A stretch of DNA of 64,000 nt from Nepenthes gracilis. Lineage: Eukaryota > Streptophyta > Magnoliopsida > Caryophyllales > Nepenthaceae. Positions within the stretch are counted from its first letter, which is position 1. Each line of letters opens with the position of its first letter. Under the pieces are notes generated by a model. The model ran no database searches. It had not been told where the DNA came from and was given only the letters and a program-made list of their open reading frames with translations. Below are positions 23,600-37,000 of this stretch, piece by piece. The position numbers were made by a program, and so were the translations under genes. The stretch is from contig BSYO01000003.1 of the NCBI GenBank assembly GCA_033239525.1, forward strand, positions 6,504,001 through 6,568,000, in the 5' to 3' direction.

Positions 23600-25050
23600 T
23601 TCTTTGGGGTAACGTTATCCAACGTTATCCTTCCTTTCTCGTTCTCTGTGACCACCATCTACTTTGGTCTGTTTAAACTGCTTTATGAAAAATTATTCAA
23701 GTTATGTGAAAAATTTAGGATTTTTTAGCCATTTTTATAATATTACCGCTAATATATTATTTATATACTTATTTATTTTTATATAAATTTATCTTAAAAA
23801 AGTATAAAAAATATTTCTAATGCCACTATTAAATTATTATCACTATCTCATTGTTTTATAATATAAACAATTATTTAAAACTTTTTATTACACTTAATTA
23901 ATAAACAAATAATACATGTATAAATATCTATGCAATTTTAAAAATAATAATATATTAGAAATATAGTAACTTTAATATATCAAGTAACCTACGTAATATT
24001 ACATTTACTTTTTTTTCCCTTTAAGTAGCCTTGATGACTCAAGCAAAGAGAGATTGCAGCACTTGTAGATGTCGCAGCTCCTGCAACTCCCTTTTATTCT
24101 TTAAAGTAAACATCTGACTAGTAAAAATTAATATTAAAACATATAAAAATAGTATATTTCATAAAATATTATAATTTGACTATTAGAAGCCACATTGTAA
24201 AAAGAGCAGGGCGCTGCAATGTAACCTCGTATGGTGCTCTTATAACGCTGTATCACAATCGTTGAATGAAAATCTAACGCCCATCATTTCTTTAAAAATA
24301 TATTTTTTTTAATAAAAAAATTAACGATAGACATTAAATTTTTATCCAATGACTGCGACGTGACATTATATGGGCGCACATTGCAATGCCTCCATACAAT
24401 GCCCATTAAACCACATTGTAAGTATTGCGCATCACAGGACGACTCCAATTAATCAGATCTATTTAGGAGTATTTATGACAAAAATTGGTTTTAAGCTTAT
24501 TTGTTCCGAGTATGGAATTTCTTTGTCTATTGGGCTGGATTGATTCAAAGAACAATCTATCTATTTCTCATAAAAACACAATAAGATTTGAATTAAACCA
24601 TTTAAATAAAATCCCAAAGCTCCATTAGTATCCTATCATATAGCAATGCTGACACACGCTGCCATATCCATGAGATACCACCCCTGTATGAATTATTTAA
24701 GAATCAGTTCAGTACATAATGTTCCCACCGTACAGGGTTGGAGACAGGATCGAACTACTTTTAATCTGTTATAACTGATCTTATCTTACACAACATATAA
24801 GAGGTCATTTTTCTAACTTAAACTCGAACTTATTAGATTATATCGTGATAATTCTACCGTGATAACAAGGTAAGATAAGGCTCCCATCCTCTTGCACAGA
24901 CAGTTAAACACCAATAATGCACTCATGTAGATGATTGGTGGCTCAGAAGAGCATTTGGTAATTGCATTTCTTTGTTAATCATCATTAATGTGGTTGGGGT
25001 TCGTCAGGAGAAGAGCTAGAATAACACCTAAAAAGTGGCTCATTCTTCTC
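23600..25050. other. Intergenic region between the RING and methyltransferase genes
   Basis: AT-rich, with a MITE-like inverted repeat at about 24190-24420. The last part is expected to hold the 3' UTR of the methyltransferase gene. No ORF is supported. Confidence 0.5.
24190..24420. mobile_element. MITE-like imperfect inverted repeat
   Basis: The left half TGCAATGTAACCTCGTATGG...TCACAATCGTTGAATGAAAA and the reverse complement of the right half TGCAATGTGCGCCCATATAA...TCGCAGTCATTGGATAAAAA align over roughly 80 bp with scattered mismatches, around an A/T-rich loop (24290-24325). CCACATTGTAA occurs near both edges as a direct repeat (24190 and 24411). The superfamily cannot be assigned. Confidence 0.5.
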
Positions 25051-25053
25051 CAA

Positions 25054-28000
25054 TTATTTGTAAGCTATTCCATATACATGAGGGTTGATGATCGATGCAT
25101 TCGACACGAAGGCCATGTTGCTATCGACATGTACGAACCCTGCATGGGCAATGTGCTTTGCCGTCTCTCTTGTTAGATGACACCCATCAGCTAATATCTG
25201 TTGCAAAGGATCAAGGACGTTCTGCACATATCTGATAAATGTTCCATCTGCATTGAAACCATAAAAAAAAAAAAAAAAAAGCTTAAATGTGTTTTAACTT
25301 TTAAAACACACTAGAAAAAAGACATGCACAGATATTTGTTGAAGAAAGTGAGCAAATGCCCATTATTGCTATCCGTCTTCATGCTAGCCAATCTCTGGCA
25401 ATTAGTCATTGCAAATGGATCATATTGCAAGATCTGTAGTCATTTTTGAAACATCAACTCCTAGAATAAAAGAAGTTCTTTTGGAAGAGGATCAGAATCT
25501 GTCACCTTGTCATGTAATGCTATCGCCAATTTTTACAAAAAAAAAAAAACTCTAAAAGGAGCCTCAGAAAGAAAGAAAGAAAGAGGAAAGATAGGAAGAT
25601 TTCTTCAAGAAACAGGGTCAGATGATTGACTAATCTCTCTAATTATTTGTTGTGCCAGAAAGAAAACTGCACAAAAAACACGCTCTGCTTGTGCTTAGCC
25701 ATTCATTCAGAAAGCTCAGCTTTGTACCTTCTGCACCGACATGCTCCACAAATAAGTACAGCCCGCCAGGTTTAAGCACCCTCTTCACCTCTGAAACAAA
25801 AGCACAAACATTGTAGCAGCTTTACATTTAACCCTACTTTTGAACTGATGATTTACTAGACAACAATTCTGACCAGTTAGATAACAAGAAATATCAGCTT
25901 GTTCATTAATTAATCCATCTAATAAGTCATGAATCATGGATTTATATAGCAACTAGTCTGTTCTAGATGAAACCATTCAGACAATAGATGGTTAAAATTT
26001 GAAGCTTAGGTTCAGAGCTTGATGCAATCTGTGGACATCAAAAAAATTGTAGTACAAGAAGAAAGTGATCTAGCCGGAAAACACCAGAAGGCAACCTATG
26101 GAAATTGCTTGAATTAAAAGTAGCTTTAAATTCAGGCATCACTATCAGTATAGGAACAACATCATTAAATGTGACCCGAATTTATTTTGTGCAACCAGCC
26201 TATTGAAGCCCCAATCTGAGAAGTTCACGGGGACGACTTGGTCTAATTTTTGAATGGAAATTAGTGGTTATGTTTCGTGAAAGGAACCAAATGTTCTAAA
26301 TAACAAATAATATTTTGACCCCTTAATAAATTTGTGAAATGAAAATCACAAAATATATAATACACATAAAATATATTCTAATCTAGATGTGAACAGTAAA
26401 TAATGAAAGCAATAATAATAATAAAGATGTGATTTTTGGTTGAAGAAGGAAAACCTCGACAACTACAACTATTGAATAAAACCTTCCGGACTTCAACGGT
26501 TAGGAAAAATATGTACTATGAAAATTAACTTAAAGACCGGGTGGTATAGACGCGTTAACCCAATCGACTTACTCCCGTTTTATAATATCTATTAAAGAAC
26601 CTCTTGGATTTGCCCGCAACAACGAAATCGGACGCTTTTCGGTTTTCAAGTCAATCTTCTCTCATGAACCGGGTGGCGTGGACGCACTAACCTAATTGAC
26701 TTACTCCCATCTTGTGATCTCTATCAAGAAACTCATTGGATTTGCTCATGGCAACGAAATCGGACGCCTTCCGGTCTTCAAGTCAATCGTTCTTCATGAA
26801 CAATAAAATTACCATAAACCACTAGATCCCAATTTTCACGCCACCGACATCTCCAATGAAGGTTAACAAGCGGGAAGAGATATAAAAGGTAAAGTATAAC
26901 GTCGTGAGAAAAACCTTGGCAAGAAACCACAATTGTAGAAATTTGATTTTCTCAAGAAGAGCACTTTGAAGGCATGAAAGGTTGGATTTTGCACTGAAAC
27001 AGCCGTAAAAAAACTCGAGCAAAAAGTGCCGGTTCAATGAAATAAAATGACTATATATATAAAGGCTTGAAAACCTACGTAAAAAATATGACTGTTGGAG
27101 AAATGTACGTCATAGTGCTCAAGCACGGCGGGGCACTTAGGGTTTCATGGGACACATCCCTTGGCGCTTGAGAGCTGCTTGAGCAAACTTTATGTGTGAG
27201 GCCTACTGGATTTAGCGTTCAAGTGAGGGTCAGGTGAGCATCAGCCACATGCATATTAGAAATGGAGCTCGAGCTTTGATCGGGTGAGCAGCAGGCACTG
27301 GTGTACTAGAGATTAGGCTCAAGCTCAAATAAGGCGAGTAGCAGACGTCAACGTACTGGAAATTGGGCTTGAGCATCGGTCGGGCGAGTGTCAGGCGCAC
27401 GACCGTCACTGACAATAGATAGACACGGTCATGTAATATGCCAACACATAAATGAGCCTAACAATCTCCCATTTTGACAATTCCATGACAAAAACTCATC
27501 AAAAATATAAATCAAAATATAAGAGAATAACGGGTTTAGACATTACCGAAATAGAATCCAAGTACATAAAAATCTACACTTAATAGACATCAAACACAAT
27601 AAAAAGAGCAAAGTATATGAAAAAATACAAAAGAGCTCTAGTGCCAAACAATAGCCGCTATGCCTAGTTAACCAAGGTTAGTATAATGATAGAGAAAAAC
27701 ACAATACATAAATAGATAACAACTAAGGGAAATTGATACATAATTAGTAAACATGATCAATAAACATGAATCAACAGAACATAATCAGTAAACAGATAGC
27801 AACAACACACAAGTCTCCCCTTAGCAAATAGATAATACAATTAAGAAACAAGTCTTCCCCTAACAAAACAAACTAAACGCTCCCCTTAAGTAGGGTACCC
27901 CTAAAAAAATATCAACTTTTCCAAATAAGGGCAACTCCCCTTAGCAAAAACAGCTCTCACGAGCAAAGTTAGCTTTCCCTTTTTGTCACGAAGGTCTGAA

Positions 28001-31000
28001 GAGAAAACATCACTCGGAGCTGGAAGATGGCCGAGCGGAAGAATGACGAGCAAACTGCTGTCTCAAATGAATGAGCTTATCCTCTTGAGTAGTTAGACAA
28101 GAATCAAGGCGCTCAAAACCAGCAAACATATCTGACCGCAGCAATGTGTGAAAAGCATAGAGGCGCTCCTGAGAGGAATAGAGCTGCTGAAGCCGATTGG
28201 TAATCCAAGAGAGCTAACCGATAAGTGCAGAGGAGGAAGAGGTAAAGTGTCAGGGAGGATCGGACGGACTAGGACACGAGGGATCAGGGTAGGACGAGCT
28301 TGAACAAGATGGGCCACCCTCAGTTTAGAAAAGAGGCACCTCAGGGAGGGGCACATCAAGAGGATCGTCAGGGAGGAACGATGAGTGTGCGACTACCTTT
28401 GGGCAAACGTAGTATGGATAATGGGCCGTATAAGCGGCAGATGTGGAAGAGCGGGAAATGGGACTCCTAAACCCTCGACCAATCACTAAATGAGACAACT
28501 ATGGGGAAGATTGTCATTCTTTTTGGACTCAAAATGAGCTATGATGTGAGAACAGAAATTGGGCCTAGGGTCAATGGGCCACCCCACTCAAGAGAGTATA
28601 AAGAAATAAAGCCTTATCAAGGGGGATGAAAGAAAAGTGAGTAACTGAAAAAATATTAGTTAGCATAATCTGACTCAAACCATCCTCTAAGGGAGAGATG
28701 CTTGGTTTTGAAGGGCTGCCTATTTCATTCTATGAGAGAGCCATGAAGAAAAGAAGCGATCTTGTGGTGGTTTGGCATGGTATGCGGGGTGTAAGGATAA
28801 TCGGGATTTTCCACCAGAAGAATATTGAGAACCCAAGCAATCACGTCCAGGAATTTTCAGAGGTGATGCCCCCTCAAAAAGGTAGAAAATGAATGAATTT
28901 GATAATTATGAATGTTTGAGAAGAATTTTTGAACTAAAAGTGCGGAAGGGGCAACCAAATTGATAAGAACCGGCTCCTAATGGAGGTCCGTGAACACGGA
29001 AGACATTGATAGGTTGAGGGAAGCAATGTCAACTTCCCGTTTGAGGGAAAGTTTCCTTTGAAACATATGGGAATTGAACAGGGCTTCAGCCTCAGCATTG
29101 ATGAATCGATCAGGAGTGGAGAGCCCGCTCGACCGGCGACGCTTGCCAATAGATTTGCAAGCAAGAGATTTACCCGGAGCTGACATATGTAATACAGAAA
29201 TAGAGAAGAGGTTAAGAGAGATGCCAACCATAGCCGTTGTTTTTTTTTTTCACAGCCCTTTTTTTTTTTATGATGCTGCAAAAAAACGGAAAGAGCTTGT
29301 AAAACACCCAAGATTGAAATCTAGCAACACCTAAGATAGAGCAAAACAATGGCAAATCTAGAGTAAAACAGCATGAACACGGCAAATCCGGAGCAAAAAG
29401 CATGCAAAATGGCGAACCTGGAACAAAATAGCATGAAAACGGTGAATTTGACCTAAATTTGAGGAGACCATGAAAAAACTCAAGCAAATAAGGAAGATAA
29501 CCTCATGCAGACATGGGGGGTTGGTCAAATTCCAGCATTGAACATTGTCGTCGCCATTAATGGTGGAAGGGAGCTCAAGAAACCAAGGAGAAAGAAAAGA
29601 TTACCGTAAGAACACCCAAAATCAAAGAGAGAAGATGCAGAATTGAAGGCTCTTGGGAGGGATAGGAGGTAGAAGGAGAGAAATTTTTGTGGAGAGAGAG
29701 AGAGAAGAGAGGTAAGGGTTTGGGGCAGTGCACGCCGTGCGCTTGAAGATAAAGGCATGCAAGCCGCGGCGCTCGAGTGGCACTAAGGCGCGCAGCGAGC
29801 GAGGTGCATCTGGATTGGTGCTCGAGCACCAAGCAGGCGCAATGAACAGTGCATTTTTCTCCCTTTTTATTGATCGGAACAAAATTCAACTTACGTCATT
29901 CTGAAAGAGGAACACAAATGCCTATGGTCTTTCTCAAACATTCAAAGTGAATACTAGCCAAGGATTTAACAAGGATATCGGCCAGTTGATTCTTGGACGG
30001 AGTATGTTCAAGGGTTATGACCTGAGTTTCAATGAGTTCATAAATAAAATGGTGTCTAATATCGATATGTTTAGTTCGTGAGCGCTGAATAGAATTTTTT
30101 GAAATATTAATGGCATTGGTATTGTTACAGTAAATGTTCATAGTGTATTAAATAATACCGTAATCGAGAATCATTTGTTTCATCCACAAGAGTTACATGC
30201 AACAATTGCCAGTGACAATGTATTCTACTTCAGTGGTAGACAAGGAGATTTAGTTTTGTTTCTTACTCATCCAGGTTACGAGATTAGAGCCGACATAGAA
30301 ACATCCATTGAATGTGCTTTTACGATCATCAGCATTTCTAGCCCAGTCAGAATCGGAATATCCGGCAAAGGCAAAATTTGAGTATCCGGAGTAAAAATCC
30401 CATAGTCGGATGTCCCATTGACAAAGAGAATGATATGTTTGAAGGTACTTAAATGGGATTCTTTTGAATCGGATTGATATCAGGTACAGACACCAACACT
30501 AAATGCAATGTCGGGTTTGCAAACCGTTAAGTACAGGAGATTGCCCATCATACTTTTATAGAGTTTGATCGACACTTTTTTTGCCGAATCACGATCCAAT
30601 TTGGAGGAAGTGCTCATGAGTGTCCGAGTATTTTTGTTATTATCAAGGCCAAAACGTTTGACAATGTTCTTGGCATACCTGGTTGAGATATGAAAATACC
30701 GTGAGAGAATTACTGAATGTGCAAGCCAAAAAAGTACACAAGTTCTCCTACCATATTCATTTCGAATTCAGAGGACATGCAGTTACCAGAAGTATGAGCA
30801 TGAGAGTCTATGGTAGCAAGAAAAACAATGTCATCAGCATAAACTTGGACAACCAGCATACACTTTTCGGTCATTTTCATAAACAAGGTTTTTTCAATAC
30901 TGCCCCAAATAAACCCATGTTCATTGAGGTGCGAGGTGAGACGCTCGTACCAAACTCTTAGAGCTTACTTAAGACCATATAAAGCCTTTTTAACTTTATA

Positions 31001-34000
31001 CATATAATCGGAAAATTCATAAATCCCTTTGGTTGTTCAACAAAGACTTCCTCTTGAATGATATCATTCAAGAAAGCACTTTTGACATCCATTTGATAGA
31101 GTTTAAAACCCATGGTACATGCAATGGACAACAGAATTATGATAGATTCAAGACGAGCTACAAGAGCAAAAGTCTTGTCGTAATCGATACTTTCTACTTG
31201 TGTGTATCCTTGAGCGACAAGACGAGCTTTATTATGGGTAATGTTGCCATTTTTATCGGTTTTATCCACTTGGTCCCAATGACATTGGTATGTTTGGGTC
31301 GGGGAACCAGGGACCACACATCATTTCTAACAAATTGGTTTAATTCATCATGCATGGCATTGATCCAACATTCATCAGCCAAGGCCGCTTCAACATTTTT
31401 CGATTCTAAATGAGATACATAATAGGTATAAACGAGCAATTTTAGAATTCGGTGACACAGTCTCATACCCTCACTCAAATTACCTAGAATGAAGTCTTTT
31501 GGATGATTTAATTTAACTCTAGTTGAAAGTTCCTTAATAGAGATGACAATCAATGTCTCTTTCGGAATATTAGTCGAGTTTGAATCTAGAGGAGACTTAG
31601 TTTGATCACCTTCTTTGTCGGGGCAATCACTAGTTTCAGGTTGCTCGTTGGGGACATCATCCAGAACGACGTTTATGGACTCTATAACAATTTGAGTGCG
31701 AAAAGTGTACATTCGATAGGCTCTATTGTTAAAGAAATATCCTAAGAGCATCCCTTCATCACTTATGGAGTCAAACTTGCCTAGATTTTCTCTATCACGC
31801 AAAATGAAGCATTTACTGCCAAAAATATGAAAATACTTCACGTTCGATTTCTTGCCTCTCCAAAGTTCATATGAAATCTTATCCATTCCGGGTCTTAAGT
31901 AGACCCGGCTGATTATGTGGCAGGTCGTGCTTACGACTTTGCCCCAAAAGTGCATGGTGACATTTTTACTTTCCATCATTGTTCTAGCCATTTTTGAATG
32001 ACCTGATTTTTCCGTTCCACAATTCCATTTTGTTGTGGAGTGATAGGAATTGAGGATTCATGTTGAATTCCTTCTTCACTACAAAAAGTTTCAAAGTTTG
32101 AATTTTTAAATTCCTTTCCATGATCACTACGAATTCTCACAATAGAAATGTCTTTTTCATTTATGAGTTTTTTACACAAAACTTTCACGCGATCAAAGGT
32201 ATTTGACTTTTCTCGAATAAGGTCTATCCATGAAAATCTAAAAAAATCATCTACAACCACAAGAATATACTTCTTATCCCCTAAACTCTCGATCCTAGAT
32301 AGTTCCATAAGATCCATATAGATCAGCTCAATGGGACACGATGTGTGAATATCACCTAAAGAGGAATGGCTAGTCCTAGTTTGTTTACCAAGTTGGCAAG
32401 GCCTACATACATGGTGTTTGACATTGAACAATTTTAGATGGCTCTCAGCATAGTTTTTCTTTGAAATTTTGGCCAATTTTTTAAAATTTAGATGACCAAG
32501 ACGTTGTTACCACAATTCCACAGACTAGACTTTAGCGGGATGGCATCTCAAGATAGAACTAGGCTCGATCCCGTAGAGATTCTCGGAAGTTCTCCTGCCT
32601 TCCAACACAATGAAGCTTTTTGTGTCATATATACAACATTTTTCTTGAAAGAATCTCACCTCAAAATTTTCATCATAGAATCAAGAGTTAGATTTAAGCC
32701 CAAATACATACGAGGACATTACAAGGCTTTAAGAGCCCAGAAATACTAATCAAACCTTCACCAAGGATGAAAACCTTTGTTCCATTACCAACGACAACCG
32801 TCCCATTAGGATGGTCAGTCAGAGACAAAAACATAGCTTTATTTCTGCACGTGTTTAGAATATCATACCACAGTGAATGATTTTGAGCTTTAAGGGCAAT
32901 GTAAGCACCTTTACAAGAATAAATTTTGGAAGCATGTTTTAGATCGCTCTTTTTTATCCATATTTTTCTTTCGAATTTACCTTCTGATTTAGTCTTTTCA
33001 CTTGATCATTTAGCTGTTGAATATGATTAATCAAGTTCTTTTTTTTTACTCCTTGTCTTTGATTGTACAACCGAATGATGGTGTAACAACTGAGATGTAT
33101 ATGCCCGATTTGCCTATACACATGGTAGGTAGGCACAAACTTAGGAAAAGTGTTGGGATTTTTGGATTCATTTCGAAACTAAGTATTAGACCCAATAGTT
33201 TTAGAGGTTCTAGCAAGTTTATTCATAATCGTTTTATTATCTAATTTGGACAAAAAGTTTGAACTAATTCGGTTCTTCACGCTTTTAGGCACAAGCTTGA
33301 AGGGTTTTGGGGTACCAATGTTTTTGTGGAGGGAATAAAAATTGGTTTAGAATATTCACCGTTTTTAGAAATGTTCTCAACATACCCTAAACCCTTTTTA
33401 TTTACTGCAAACTTTCCCAATCCCAACAAGTGATTAAGCTTTTGAATTCTGTTTGAAAATTTTTAATATCATTCTTGGCATTTTTGAGCTCCAATTCTAG
33501 GGATTTGATTTTAGCAATTAAGGACCCATTTAACATCTCCGGTTTATGATATTCAACAGGGAACTGTTCTAGCTTTGTTGTAAGTTCTACCTTAGCCTTT
33601 TCAAATTCAGTTAATTTACTATTTAGGAATTTATTAGTTTTCTTTACTTTTAGGCATTCCCTGAACAGTTTATCATAGGCTTCTTAAATACCATAAAATT
33701 CATTATCAGATTCCTCACGGGAAGAATCCAATTGTTCTAATTTCGCACTTGTGGCTTTATCACCACTAATAATGGAAGTCTTGAAGGCCATATAGTTTAG
33801 TTCTTCCTCTTCAGATGATTTTCTATCATATTTTTCATCTTCTTTGTCATCTGAGAGGGACACATTTAAGGCTTTTCCTTTTTGATGTTTAAAATTAGGG
33901 CACTTGGTCATGATATGACCAAAGCCGTAACATTCATTGCATTGGATTCCTTGATATTTCTTATTTTTTATATATTTATTCTCCTTTTTATCTTTCTTGA

Positions 34001-37000
34001 CTGAGTTATGTGACAAGTCAATTTCCTTGGAGGTTCGTTTGTTATTTTTATTTTTGAAGAATTTTTTAAAATTTTTAACAAACAAGGCAAAGTCATCATC
34101 GCTTCACAACTCTTCATCAAAGTTACGATCTCTCTCTTCCTTTACAGTTTTTAAAGCAATTAATTTGTTCCGTTTATATTGTGAGAAAGTATGCTCATAC
34201 ATTTGTAGAGAACTAACCGGTTCTTCAATTTTTAACTTATCGAGGTCTTTACTTTTCTCAATAGCAGTGGCCTTCCGTCTAAAACATTCAGGCAGAGACC
34301 GTAGGGCTTTTTGGACGATTTTATTCTCAGGAATCCGTTCCCCTAAATTGAACATAGAATTAACAATGTCATTCAATTTAGTATAAAATTCATTAAAGAT
34401 CTCATCATCTTTCATGCGAATTTCCTCAAACCTAGTAGTGAACATTTGTAATTTAGAGTTTTTAACTAATTTAGTTCCTTCGTGGGTAATCTCAAGGATG
34501 TCACACGCCTTTTTCGCGGTCTCGCACATGGATATACGCTTATATTCTTCGGGAGACATAGCCATAAAAATAGCGTGCAACCCTTTACTATTTCAATTGA
34601 ATGCATCAAGTTCTTCTTTGGTTCAGAAGGATAAAATTTTCGGTTCATCACCCATGGTGCTTCTGGGTGGAGTCCACGCAATTAGGGTGCTTGTCTATAC
34701 GCATTCATCCATCGATTTGAGAAATGCTAATACGAACTTTCTGCTACGCGTAGTTGTTCCCATCAAAATAAGGAGGAACGGACAACGATTGACTGGTATG
34801 TATCTAGATCGGGGTCACAAATTGGGATGAATATTTGATATTAATTGAAAGGAACCAAACATTTCGAATTACTAATAATGTTTCGACCCCTCAATAAATT
34901 TGCGGAATGAAAATCACAAAATATATAATACACGTAAAATATATTCTAATTTAGATGTGAACAGTAAATAATAAAAGAAATAATAATAATAAAGACGCGA
35001 TTTTTGGTGACGAAGAGAAACCTCAATAACTATAACTATCGAATAAAACTCTTCGGTTTCAACAGTTATGGAAGATATACACTATGAAAATCAACTTATA
35101 GACCGAATGGTACAAACGCATTAACCTAATCGACTTATTCCTATCTCGTGATCTCTACTAAGGAACTCCTTAAATTTGCTCGAGGTAACAAAACCGGATG
35201 CTTTCTAGTCTTCAAGTCAAGCTTTCCTCACGAACCGCTAAATTACCGTACACTACTGGATTCTAATTTTCACCCCACCGATATCTTCAACGAAGGTTAA
35301 TAGGCAGCAAGAGAGTGTAAAGGGTAAATATAATGTCATGAGAAAAACCTTAGCAAGGAAGCACAATTGTAGAAGTTTGGTTTTCTTAAGAGAAGCACTT
35401 TGAAAGCATGAAAGATTGGATTTTGCACTAAATGACCATAAAAAAACTCGAGCAAAAAGTATAGATTAAATGAAATAAGACGGCTATATATATAGAGGCT
35501 CGAAAACCTTGGTAAAAAATGTAACCGTTGGTGAAATGCGCGTCGTGGCGCTCGAGCGCGCTTAGGGTTTCATGGGACACATCTCTCGGGTTCAAGTGCG
35601 GCTCGAGTGAGCTTTGAGTGCGGGGTCTGCTGGATTTGGCGCTCGAGCGAAGGCCGAGCGAGCATCAAGCGCATGCTTACTGGAAACAGGGCTCAAGCTC
35701 TGATCAGGCGAGCATCAAGCGCATGCTTATTGGAAGTAGAGTTCAAGCTCTGATCGAGCGAGCAGCGGGTGCCAATGTATAGGAAACGGGGCTCGAGCAC
35801 TGATCGAGCAATTGTCAAGTGCACGGCAGGCATGGTATTGAGCATGGCGCTTTAGCAAATGGCAGGAGATATATTCTAGAGTAGATCTTTGAAATAATAC
35901 GACCATCGCTGACAATAGATAAACACTGTTACGGAATATATTGATACATAAATGAGCCTAACATTTTGGACCCATCAACTTTCCCTATACATATGGCATT
36001 TTGAGCTAGGGTTTTACAAGCTTTTGAGAAACACATTGTAGCTGCTTCTTGTAACTATATTTTTCCAAGAGAGTGAAACCTCTCCTTCTTTGACTTTTTT
36101 ACCTTTTGAAAGTTTTCCACATAAATCTGGTGTTTGTTTTAATCTCTTGAATTTCTAACAAACGTGAATACGAATTTCCAGGCAAGAGATGAGAATACCA
36201 CATAGAAAATCCCCTACCTCTTAGAGTCAGCTTAACATCTTTAACAGAACATAGTACAAGTGTTCCAATAACTGCATCAATAGAAGCATCACTCAAGGGC
36301 AAAGCCTCTCCAATCTGAAAAAAATAAGAACCTTTGATCAATCAACTGTGATATAGTTCTTGACGAAAAAGTTGGTGTTCATAAGAAAAAACAATCTGCA
36401 AATTTAGAATAATTTAACCGCACCTCTCAAAGAGAAAATTACCAGTGATATTAGACAGTAAACTAAACGGTAAAGCTAAATCTGGACAACCAACTGTTCA
36501 TGCCAAGCAAAGATGATAGTACATTCCGGCCCTTTTAGTTACTTTTGTGCACCCTCTTTATGCTATACTATTGAAGTTGAAATGCTGCACATAGTGAGCC
36601 TTTGCAATAAAGTGAGATTATTGCGCACTTCAATGTCTTGTGGTGGTTGAGATTCATTGGCTAACCAAGGGACACAAGTTGAAAAACTATATATAGAATC
36701 CTCCTCTCCTATTTGCAAATGCATCTCACACTAAAATTATTTAATAAAGAATCTCTCTATCTCCCTTTTGTGCATTTATATTGTCAATATTTTGGGTGTT
36801 AAAAAACATTTTACCACGAAAAAGATGAAGTGACATTTTAATAATGCGTGAAACAAATAGGCAAGATTGTAATTTCGGTTATAACAATATAGGCCAAAAT
36901 CTACTTGATTTTCATTGTGAATAAGTTTATCTTTCCTATACTTTATGCTGATTAAAAACGATGAGCAACTGATTACCTATTGTTTTAAAACATTGTCAAT

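Larger units (their letters stand above)
26278..35963 (-). mobile_element. Ty1/copia retrotransposon, SIRE/Maximus-like, inside a methyltransferase intron
   Basis: LTRs at 26278-27463 and 34846-35963 match along their length. The flanks TTTCG (26273-26277) and TTTTG (35964-35968) are a 5-bp target duplication with one change. On the minus strand the order is gag, zinc knuckle, protease region, integrase, RT, RNase H, then a 2.4-kb accessory region before the 3' LTR. Integrase ahead of RT makes it Ty1/copia. The gag wording, about 1.1-kb LTRs and the long 3' accessory region point to the SIRE/Maximus lineage. It has the same orientation as the host gene. Stops and frameshifts are frequent but large blocks remain readable, so it is younger than the chromovirus at 9.6 kb. 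Confidence 0.92.

Noticed and set aside
29074..29889. Several overlapping ORFs of 77-125 codons
   Set aside because: They lie in the spacer and accessory region of the copia element; only the frame at 28977-29231 shows a family-like pattern.
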